A stretch of 10,116 nucleotides of DNA from assembly GCA_045612485.1 (NCBI GenBank), contig JAZKZE010000045.1:1-10116 (forward strand), read 5' to 3'. This document shows, in pieces, positions 1 to 6,109 of the stretch (its first letter is position 1; every line of letters starts with the position of its first letter). This stretch comes from RGIG5327 sp045612485. Lineage in GTDB: Bacteria > Verrucomicrobiota > Lentisphaeria > Victivallales > UBA1829. The notes below the pieces were generated by a model that did no database searches, had not been told where the DNA came from, and was given only the letters and a program-made list of their open reading frames with translations. The position numbers were made by a program, and so were the translations under genes.

Positions 1-150
1 ATCCCATGTTTTCCCCTGCTTGGTCTTTATATTCCTGTCGTTGAGTTCCATGGCGATAAGTTTTGGAGATTGTATTTCAATATATCTCTGAAAAATCCCA
101 CGGATAACACCCGCTTCGGTAGAATTTACTATTGCAAAAAAGAAAAACAT
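1..150 (-). pseudogene. 5'-truncated remnant of a large serine recombinase (Recombinase domain), running off the left edge
   Basis: Read on the minus strand, the frame is open from 173 down to base 1. It gives residues EAGVIRGIFQRY followed shortly by IAMELNDRNIKTKQGKTWD. This is the typical pattern of the Recombinase domain of large serine recombinases (EA-xVxRxIFxxY ... IAxxLNxxGIxTxxGKxW), which follows the resolvase-type catalytic domain. Upstream there is an in-frame stop (TGA at 176-174), and the only ATG in frame (150) starts a low-complexity FFFF stretch with no ribosome binding site. The catalytic N-terminal part with its active serine is therefore absent from this frame. I read it as a broken gene; the C-terminal part may continue outside the window. 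Family recognition rests on about 45 residues. An alternative is an intact gene whose 5' end was displaced by a rearrangement. Confidence 0.6.
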
Positions 151-161
151 TGATATATTAT
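132..161 (+). promoter_or_regulatory. Candidate sigma70-type promoter of the SpoIIE-like gene
   Basis: TTGCAA (132-137) and TATTAT (156-161) are separated by 18 bases, matching the -35 and -10 consensus at 4/6 and 5/6. It would give a leader of roughly 65 bases before the ATG at 232 and lies inside the recombinase remnant. The region is AT-rich, so chance matches are likely. Confidence 0.35.
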
Positions 162-165
162 AACA

Positions 166-199
166 GCATTGTTTCAGAAGTTGTTTACATAAACAATGC
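166..199 (+). promoter_or_regulatory. Nested inverted repeats in the leader of the SpoIIE-like gene (operator or switchable hairpin)
   Basis: GCATTGTTT (166-174) is the exact reverse complement of AAACAATGC (191-199). A second, tighter dyad, TTGTTTA-CA-TAAACAA (181-196), uses the same right-hand bases. As DNA, the 16-base dyad looks like a repressor operator lying just downstream of the candidate promoter. As RNA, the two pairings exclude each other. The ATG at 196 lies inside this structure and has no ribosome binding site, which is one reason to start the gene at 232. Confidence 0.45.
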
Positions 200-231
200 G
201 GGAAAATGATTTTTGTATCGGGAAGTTGGAG

Positions 232-2001
232 ATGAGGTCACTTTTTCATAAATGGTTATTGCTTTTTGTTGTTTTGGCTTTCGGGATGACTTTTGGTCTT
301 TCCTGGCATCTGCACAGGAAAGAAGCGAAAAACAATGCGTTGAAACTTCTCGAAATCAATCTGAATGATGTCGCCGGAAGAGTCAAGCGGGAGGAAGCAA
401 ACTTGCAGACCATTACAGAAATGTCCGCAGCTTCCGCTATTGCTAAAACCAGAGCTTTTGCCTTGCTTATCCAGGTGAAGCCCTCCATTCTGAAAAATAC
501 AGAAACACTGAAACGGATCCGCAAAAAACTGGATGTGGATGAACTTCATGTCTCTGATAAAAATGGTAAACTTATTGCTTCCCTTGGAGATAACTATTAT
601 TACGGAAAAGAAAATTATCTCGGTTTTAATCTTGCAAAAGAGAAACAGTCCAGAGTTTTTATGAAGGCGGTCACTGATCCGGAGTTTGAATTGGTTCAAT
701 CTCCCCAATACAGCGGAGCTGACGGCAAGTTGTTTCAATATACCGGGGTAGCCAGGTTGGATGAGCCGGGTGTCGTTCAGATCGGATACAGACCTGAACG
801 CATAAAAAAAGCACAACAGCTTGCCGATGTAAAAAATATCGAATCCGAAATACGCATAGGTATCAACGGCAAATTGGCCATTACCGGGAATACTGAATAT
901 CCTGCTGATTACAAAAGGGTATTTTATACCCCGGAGGGCTTGCATCAGTCTATCGCTTGCGGAAAATATCTGTTGACTGCCATGCTGCCGTGGGAAGAGG
1001 TTTACAGTAAAAACCGCACGGTCATTATCGCTCTTTTCATTGGAAATATTATCGTTTTCTCTCTGATTTTTGCTCTGATCGCCGGCTTGCTGCAGAAAGT
1101 GGTTATCAAAGAAATTGCAGCAGTCACCGATTCTCTTGAAGAATTGTCCCGGGGTAATTTTGACAAAAAAATCGAAGCAAAAAATTCTTTTGAAATGCAT
1201 GCTCTTGCAGAAAATATAAACAAAACAGTCAATGCCCTGAAAAAACATAACCTTCCAGAAAGAGCTGAAAGTGACGCCGAAATAACCACAATGTTGAAAA
1301 ATTCTCTGAAGCCGACCATCATCCCGGAAAATAACAATTATAAATTTACCGCCGAAATATTTACAGCAAACGAAATTGGCAGCAATTTATGTGATGTTTT
1401 CAAAATAGATAAAGAACACATTGCCATATTTTTTGCGGATATCATAGAAAAAGGAGTTGTTCAGGGGCTTTATATGATGAAAGCCAAAAACATTCTGAAA
1501 AAAGCTATTTTAAAAAATTCTCCGGAAAAAGCCTTGCGTATTGTCAATGAAGAACTTTTCAATAACGGTGAAAATAATATTCCTTTGAAAGCATTTCTCA
1601 GCATCTTGAATTTGCGCTCCGGTGTGTTACAGATATTCAGTGCCGGTTATGTGGAGCCTGTCCTCAAATTAAAAAATGGAAATGCAAGTTTTATCAACGG
1701 ACCTTTTAATCCGTTATTGGGCACATCCTCTGATTCTGCATTTATCCCTTTGTCCTTGCAGCTTAATGCAGGTGATAATATTTACTTTTACTCCAATGAC
1801 ATTATTGAATCGTTAAACGCCAAAGGAGAAAAATACGGCAAAAAACGGTTGCTGGATATAATTTCTTCAGCGGAAAATAATATTCAGGGAATCTTTAAAT
1901 CCATCAGTAAGGATGTAACAGATTTCAGTGGAGAAACTTCTCTTAAAGCGGATATAGCTATTGCTGTTCTGGAATATACCCCGGTAACAAAAGAGAAATG
2001 A
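232..2001 (+). CDS. Membrane sensor-type protein with HAMP linker and degenerate SpoIIE/RsbU-like PP2C domain
   Basis: The 589-residue protein has an N-terminal membrane anchor (about 8-24), an extracytoplasmic domain (about 25-260, Cache-like by architecture), a second membrane segment (about 263-287), a HAMP-like linker (about 288-340) and a C-terminal SpoIIE/RsbU-type phosphatase fold (about 370-585). Such proteins normally dephosphorylate a STAS anti-sigma-antagonist. The fold is recognisable from SAGYVEPVL (family NAGHxP), GDNIYFYSNDIIE (GDxLxLYTDGxxE) and LGT. Metal ligands are changed: GGD is GSN (383-385), TDG is SND (521-523), and the terminal DD is AD (573-574). Only the Asp of ADI (D403) is kept. 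It may therefore be inactive and act by binding. Start 232 is preferred over ATG 196 because GGGAAG and GGAG precede it and the membrane anchor follows directly. No partner STAS or kinase gene is in the window. AT-rich compared with its neighbours. Confidence 0.8.
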   Translation: MRSLFHKWLLLFVVLAFGMTFGLSWHLHRKEAKNNALKLLEINLNDVAGRVKREEANLQTITEMSAASAIAKTRAFALLIQVKPSILKNTETLKRIRKKLDVDELHVSDKNGKLIASLGDNYYYGKENYLGFNLAKEKQSRVFMKAVTDPEFELVQSPQYSGADGKLFQYTGVARLDEPGVVQIGYRPERIKKAQQLADVKNIESEIRIGINGKLAITGNTEYPADYKRVFYTPEGLHQSIACGKYLLTAMLPWEEVYSKNRTVIIALFIGNIIVFSLIFALIAGLLQKVVIKEIAAVTDSLEELSRGNFDKKIEAKNSFEMHALAENINKTVNALKKHNLPERAESDAEITTMLKNSLKPTIIPENNNYKFTAEIFTANEIGSNLCDVFKIDKEHIAIFFADIIEKGVVQGLYMMKAKNILKKAILKNSPEKALRIVNEELFNNGENNIPLKAFLSILNLRSGVLQIFSAGYVEPVLKLKNGNASFINGPFNPLLGTSSDSAFIPLSLQLNAGDNIYFYSNDIIESLNAKGEKYGKKRLLDIISSAENNIQGIFKSISKDVTDFSGETSLKADIAIAVLEYTPVTKEK

Positions 2002-2091
2002 AAATTGCAATATATACGGAATTTCAGACACGACCATCGGTCCTGCTGCAACTGCGTTTTTTCTTTGTAAAGCCCGCAAGCAGTTATCTTT

Positions 2092-2120
2092 TTCCGGAAA
2101 ATTTTGCAATTATTCCGGAA
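2092..2120. terminator. Hairpin between convergent genes (possible bidirectional transcript end)
   Basis: TTCCGGAAAATT (2092-2103) pairs with AATT-A-TTCCGGAA (2108-2120), leaving a TTGC loop and one bulged A: a 12-bp stem. It sits between the 3' end of the SpoIIE-like gene and the 3' end of mutL, where a shared terminator is expected. Neither side has a clean T-tract directly after the stem, so it is not a canonical intrinsic terminator. Each arm is itself a palindrome centred on TTCCGGAA. Confidence 0.4.
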
Positions 2121-2155
2121 TAGCAGCCGTATTTCCTTCTCCTGAAAAATTCCCC

Positions 2156-4174
2156 TTATCTTCTGCCGAACCGTCTTTCCAGTTCCTTTATGGTGATATT
2201 CAGAATGGTGGGACGTCCGTGGGGACAGGCAAAAGGCTGTTCACATTCCGAGAGCTGCTGCAATAAAATACGGATCTCCTTTTCCGGGATCTTATCGTGA
2301 GCTTTAACGGCAGCTTTACATGCCGCCATGGCTACTTTATCCAGATCGCTTCTGTAAACTCTTGAAGAATCTTCTTCCGCTGCAAGAGCAAGCATTTCTT
2401 TAAATACACCGCCGGCATCCTCCTGACTCAGGGCAACAGGAATAGCGTTGAGTTTCACTGTATTCATCCCGAACTCCTCCGCCTCAAATCCCAGCCGGAG
2501 GATATTTTCCTTGTTCCGGGCAAGAAATGCGGTATCGGAACGGGATAATTCCAGCACTACAGGCAGAAGAAGTTTCTGGGAAAGCATGGTACCGCGGGTA
2601 CTTTTCAGAAGTTTTTCAAAAAGGACCCTCTCATGTGCCGCATGCTGATCTATTACCACAAGATTTTCTTCCCTTTCAGCAAGGATATAGGAATCGGCAA
2701 AAACTCCGATATATCTTAATCCCAGAGGGGTATTTTCCTTCTTTTCAAAAGTATTTCCCTCTTCCGGAGTTCCGGAAACAGGCTTTTCCTCAAATCCGGG
2801 AAGGGAAGAAGCCTGCTGTACCGGAGTCCGCATCACAGCAGGCAAATATTCCACATGAGCGGAGGCAAGAAGCTCCTTTACCACAGGATCACTGGAAATT
2901 TTTTCCTCCGGTGGAAGGATTTGTTCCTTTACCGGCACATCTTTTCCCTTATCCCAGGAAGCTGGCGGCATATCCCTCAGAAGCGTCCGTTTATTCCTTA
3001 TTTCCGCAAAAGCCTGTCTCAACTCCTCCTGTTCCACCGGATCATTTTCCGCAGGTGGAAGGTTTTCTCCTGTTATTTCCCTGTTCTGTACGGACTTCTC
3101 CCGGATTTCCAAAGATATTTCCCTGTACTGTCCGGTCTCATCTGTTATCCCCTCCAGACCGGGAGCAAATCCCAGAACCGTTCTTTCATAGGCTCTCAAC
3201 GCATTACCGACCGCATTACGGACTACTGAAGTAACCTCATAATCACTTAAAAAACGCACCTCCCGTTTTGCCGGATGCACATTCACATCCACCTGTTCCG
3301 GCGGCATGGACAGATACAATACGCAAGGGGGATATTTTCCTTTGTCAAGCGTAGGCCCGAAGCCCTCTTTTATCCCCTTGTACACTGCAAGGGATTCCAC
3401 AGGCCGGGCATTGACAAAGATCCGCTGTTCCGCCCGGACTGTTCTGGTGAAAGACCTTTTTGCAACAAGCCCGGCAACCTTTATCCCCTTCTCCGTAAAA
3501 GCAAGAGGGATCATATTTTCTCCGTACTCTTTTCCGAAAAGTTCCCTTACACGGGAGTCTATTTTCGATGCACCCGGGCTGGAAAGGAATTTTTTCCCGT
3601 CAAAAAAGAGTTCAAAAGTAACTCCAGCATGGGCAAGAGCTATATTGGTAAGCATTTCCACAATATGTTTTTCTTCCGTGGCACTCTTTTTCAGAAACTT
3701 TTTTCTTGCAGGAGTATTGAAAAAAAGATCCCGTATGGTGATCTCTGTACCGAAAGCACATCCTGACGGGTGACAGTAAAGCATTTTTCCGCCTTCAATG
3801 ACAGTTTCGACTCCTTCAGACGCCTCTTTTTGTCTTGTACGCAAGGTAATACGGGAAACAGAAGCGATACTGGGCAGTGCCTCCCCGCGGAATCCCAGGG
3901 AAGTGATCCCGTCCAAATCCTTCTCGCTTTTTATCTTGCTTGTGGCATGAGGTTCAAAACACAATAACGCATCATCTTTATCCATACCGCATCCATCATC
4001 GGAAACAGCAATGAGAGAAGTTCCGGCTCCGCCGATGCGGATACTGATTTTACCTGCTCCGGCATCCAGGGAATTTTCCACAAGTTCCTTCAGAACGGAT
4101 GCCGGCCGTTCAATAACCTCTCCGGCGGCGATCTTATTGTAAATATTTTCAGGAAGAAGATTGATCCTGCTCAT
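2156..4174 (-). CDS. mutL: DNA mismatch repair protein MutL (endonuclease type)
   Basis: This 672-residue MutL couples mismatch recognition by MutS to strand removal. The GHKL ATPase domain shows KELVENSLDAGA (29-40, with E30 matching catalytic E29 of E. coli), DDGCGM (59-64) and GFRGEAL (94-100). Residues about 335-480 form a Pro/Glu-rich linker. The C-terminal dimerisation/nuclease domain has DQHAAHERVLFE (509-520), which fits the DQHA-x2-E-x4-E metal-binding motif of nicking MutL proteins, then ACKAAVK (618-624) and CPHGRP (650-655). The protein should nick DNA itself, as in bacteria without MutH. The ATG overlaps the stop of the upstream TPR gene in ATGA and is preceded by a very good AGGAGGG six bases before it (4181-4187), so translation is coupled but strong. 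Full length; last gene of its cluster. Confidence 0.97.
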   Translation of the reverse strand: MSRINLLPENIYNKIAAGEVIERPASVLKELVENSLDAGAGKISIRIGGAGTSLIAVSDDGCGMDKDDALLCFEPHATSKIKSEKDLDGITSLGFRGEALPSIASVSRITLRTRQKEASEGVETVIEGGKMLYCHPSGCAFGTEITIRDLFFNTPARKKFLKKSATEEKHIVEMLTNIALAHAGVTFELFFDGKKFLSSPGASKIDSRVRELFGKEYGENMIPLAFTEKGIKVAGLVAKRSFTRTVRAEQRIFVNARPVESLAVYKGIKEGFGPTLDKGKYPPCVLYLSMPPEQVDVNVHPAKREVRFLSDYEVTSVVRNAVGNALRAYERTVLGFAPGLEGITDETGQYREISLEIREKSVQNREITGENLPPAENDPVEQEELRQAFAEIRNKRTLLRDMPPASWDKGKDVPVKEQILPPEEKISSDPVVKELLASAHVEYLPAVMRTPVQQASSLPGFEEKPVSGTPEEGNTFEKKENTPLGLRYIGVFADSYILAEREENLVVIDQHAAHERVLFEKLLKSTRGTMLSQKLLLPVVLELSRSDTAFLARNKENILRLGFEAEEFGMNTVKLNAIPVALSQEDAGGVFKEMLALAAEEDSSRVYRSDLDKVAMAACKAAVKAHDKIPEKEIRILLQQLSECEQPFACPHGRPTILNITIKELERRFGRR

Positions 4175-4998
4175 TTCTGTCCCTCCTTTTTCCCGGCGGA
4201 ACGGTCAGCATTACGGCTTTTCCGGAAATCCTTTTTTGCCTCTTCCAGGATCGCAATAAACTCTTTTTCATGCCGCAGGGAAGCAAAACTGCCGCTTTCC
4301 GCAAGCAGCAGAATACGGTGTCCCAGAAGTTCATAGGACTTCCGGAAATAGAGAAGTGCATTCTTCTTATCCCCCGAAACAGCATACATCCCGGCAAGAT
4401 TCACAAGGGCGGCAGGAGATTTGGGATCGGATTTGAGTATCTGGGTAAGAGTTCCTATTGCTTCAGAATATTTTTTCTGTTTGGCAAGAGCTGTCCCCAG
4501 ATTGTTCAGAGGGATCGTATCCTCCGGATCCAGGTATGCCTGCTGCCGGAAGATGATTTCCGCTTCTTTATATTTTTCCTGTAAAAACAGTACTTTACCC
4601 AGAAGGGCATACAATTTTGTATTTCTTCCGTGAAAAACAAGAGCAGTTCTCAATTTATCTTCAGCGGCGGAAAAATCCCCGTTTTCCATATCCCGTTCCG
4701 CAAGATGAAGCACACTTCCCGGCAAAAGCTCCTTCTTTTTCCTGCCTGGCATACTCTCATAATTTTCTGAAAAAGCAAGACTTTTATCAACATTCAGCGT
4801 GTACGGCATACTCTGCCGGAGTTCCAGTTTGATCCTGTTGCCGTTGAAATCCCCGGAAAACACCTTTTCCTTCCCGGAAGCGGCATCTTTTTTCAGACTG
4901 TTTATCGCCAGAGTAGCCCCCACAATAAGGATCACAAAAACAATGAGTACGGCAAGTCTTCTGTAAGTGTGCTGAGTAAGTTTTTTATCTTCCGCCAT
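4171..4998 (-). CDS. TPR-repeat protein with one N-terminal membrane anchor
   Basis: The 275-residue protein has a short basic start (MAEDKKLTQHTYRR), a hydrophobic segment at about 15-31, then a mostly helical domain. That domain holds about four tetratricopeptide-like repeats (roughly 95-125, 127-159, 162-193 and 196-227) with typical residues such as LxLAERDxENGDFxxAE, LxxLGKVLxxQEKYKEAE and LNNLGTALAKQKKYSEA. The topology is probably inside-to-outside with the repeats in the periplasm, a scaffold for protein contacts; no specific function can be named. Two starts are possible. ATG 4998 has GGGG eight bases before it. TTG 5019 overlaps the stop of the ATPase gene in TTGA and would add seven residues. 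I chose the ATG. The gene lies between an ABC ATPase and mutL and overlaps mutL by four bases, so it is probably co-transcribed with both. Confidence 0.85.
   Translation of the reverse strand: MAEDKKLTQHTYRRLAVLIVFVILIVGATLAINSLKKDAASGKEKVFSGDFNGNRIKLELRQSMPYTLNVDKSLAFSENYESMPGRKKKELLPGSVLHLAERDMENGDFSAAEDKLRTALVFHGRNTKLYALLGKVLFLQEKYKEAEIIFRQQAYLDPEDTIPLNNLGTALAKQKKYSEAIGTLTQILKSDPKSPAALVNLAGMYAVSGDKKNALLYFRKSYELLGHRILLLAESGSFASLRHEKEFIAILEEAKKDFRKSRNADRSAGKKEGQK
4181..4187 (-). promoter_or_regulatory. Strong Shine-Dalgarno of mutL inside the TPR gene
   Basis: Minus-strand AGGAGGG lies six bases before the mutL ATG, within the last codons of the TPR gene. It fixes the mutL start at 4174 and lets mutL be translated independently of coupling. 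Confidence 0.75.
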
Positions 4999-5015
4999 AA
5001 TACTATCCCCGGTAT

Positions 5016-6014
5016 TCAAACAACAATTCCATCAACATAATGACAGGCACAATAGTGCTCTTCACCCACTTTACGCACAGGCGGTACAGTATCTCTGCAA
5101 AATGCACTCCTTTCCGGACCTGCAAAAGCACACCTCGTACAGAAACGGCAGCCTTCCGGATAATCCGCCGGAAGCGGTACAGCTCCGGGAATGGTGGCAA
5201 GCCTTTTCCCGGTCTGCCCGGGAACCGGCACTGCCGCCAGCAATGCCTTTGTGTAGGGATGAACAGGATTTCTCATCAATTCCGCAACCGGAGCTTTCTC
5301 CACGATCCTTCCGGCATACATTACCGCCACGTTGTCTGCGATCTCCGCAACAAGCCCGAAATTATGCGTAACAAGAATGATCGCCGTCCCGCAGGAATTC
5401 CTTACATCCAGCAAAAGATCCAGGATCTGTGCCTGGATCGTCACATCCAGTGCGGTAGTGGGTTCATCCGCAACCAGCAGGGAAGGATTACTTGCCAGAG
5501 CCATGGCGATCATAACTCTCTGCTGCATCCCGCCTGAAAGTTCATGGGGATACCGTTTCAGCCTGTCCGCAGGATCGGGGATCCCCACTTTCCGCAGAAG
5601 CTCCTCCGCTTCACGGTAAGGATCATCCACTTCCGGACGGTGCAGTAAAATGGATTCAGAGATCTGATCACCGATACGGAACACCGGATTAAGGGACATG
5701 GAAGGCTCCTGAAAAATATAGGCGATCTCTTTTCCCCGTACCTTCCGCAGTTCTTTCGGGGAGAGTTTCAGTGTATCCACAACATCGCCGGAACGCTTTT
5801 GCAGCAGCACCTCCCCGTGCCGGATCACCGCAGGCGGCATGGGAAGAAGCCGTGCCAAAGCCATGTTGGTAACGCTTTTTCCGCATCCGCTTTCCCCCAC
5901 GATGGCAAGGATCTCACCCTTTTCCACGGAAAAGGATACATCACTTACAGCAGGCAGGATCTTCTTCCCGGAGGAAAAACCGATCCTGAGATTTTTTACT
6001 TCCAATAATGGCAT
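5016..6014 (-). CDS. ABC transporter ATP-binding protein, OppD/DppD (oligopeptide/nickel) family
   Basis: The 332-residue ATPase drives uptake by an oligopeptide/dipeptide-type ABC importer on the cytoplasmic face of the membrane. All nucleotide-binding motifs are intact: Walker A GESGCGKS (40-47), Q-loop Q102 in FQEPSMSLNP, signature LSGGMQQR (159-166), Walker B LLVADEP (179-185) and switch H217. The C-terminal extension with HPYTKALLAAVP, a TIPG-type segment and the cysteine cluster C289-x2-C292-x2-C295-x10-C306 is diagnostic of the OppD/DppD subfamily, where a homologous cluster is reported to bind an iron-sulfur centre. Binding protein, permeases and OppF partner are not in the window, so the substrate cannot be given. 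It starts at ATG 6014 with only a weak GAG upstream, and is first in the cluster with the TPR gene and mutL. A consensus-like promoter lies just before it. Confidence 0.93.
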   Translation of the reverse strand: MPLLEVKNLRIGFSSGKKILPAVSDVSFSVEKGEILAIVGESGCGKSVTNMALARLLPMPPAVIRHGEVLLQKRSGDVVDTLKLSPKELRKVRGKEIAYIFQEPSMSLNPVFRIGDQISESILLHRPEVDDPYREAEELLRKVGIPDPADRLKRYPHELSGGMQQRVMIAMALASNPSLLVADEPTTALDVTIQAQILDLLLDVRNSCGTAIILVTHNFGLVAEIADNVAVMYAGRIVEKAPVAELMRNPVHPYTKALLAAVPVPGQTGKRLATIPGAVPLPADYPEGCRFCTRCAFAGPERSAFCRDTVPPVRKVGEEHYCACHYVDGIVV

Positions 6015-6044
6015 ATTCCGGCTCTTTTCTGTTGTTTTAAGGAT

Positions 6045-6073
6045 AATATATCTTTCCGCAACCCTTCTGTCAA
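6045..6073 (-). promoter_or_regulatory. Strong sigma70-type promoter of the OppD-like/TPR/mutL cluster
   Basis: On the minus strand, TTGACA (6073-6068) is followed after 17 bases by TATATT (6050-6045): a perfect -35 box, optimal spacing and a 5/6 -10 box. Transcription would start near 6038, about 25 bases before the ATG at 6014. The -35 box overlaps one arm of the hairpin at 6072-6101. Confidence 0.7.
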
Positions 6074-6101
6074 ATCTTTTTTCCGGTCTCCGGAAAGATT
6101 T
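6072..6101. terminator. Hairpin after the glycosidase-like gene, overlapping the next promoter
   Basis: On the plus strand, AAATCTTTTTTCCGG (6072-6086) and CCGGAAAGATTT (6090-6101) pair around a TCT loop, with two extra T bases bulged. The hairpin begins nine bases after the stop of the minus-strand glycosidase-like gene, a usual terminator position, but no T-tract follows in that direction. It could instead be a regulator site at the -35 box of the downstream gene. Confidence 0.35.
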
Positions 6102-6109
6102 ACAGTTTT

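Noticed and set aside
196..231. ATG 196 as start of the SpoIIE-like gene
   Set aside because: There is no ribosome binding site, the codon lies inside the leader dyad, and the membrane anchor begins directly after ATG 232.
256..1248. Long minus-strand open frame (330 codons) opposite the SpoIIE-like gene
   Set aside because: It lies wholly antisense to a gene with recognisable domains, and its translation is rich in F, C and I without any domain pattern; it is a shadow frame.
2527..3234. Plus-strand open frame (235 codons) opposite the mutL linker
   Set aside because: It mirrors the low-complexity Pro/Glu-rich linker of MutL, giving a P/F/R-rich translation with no family features.
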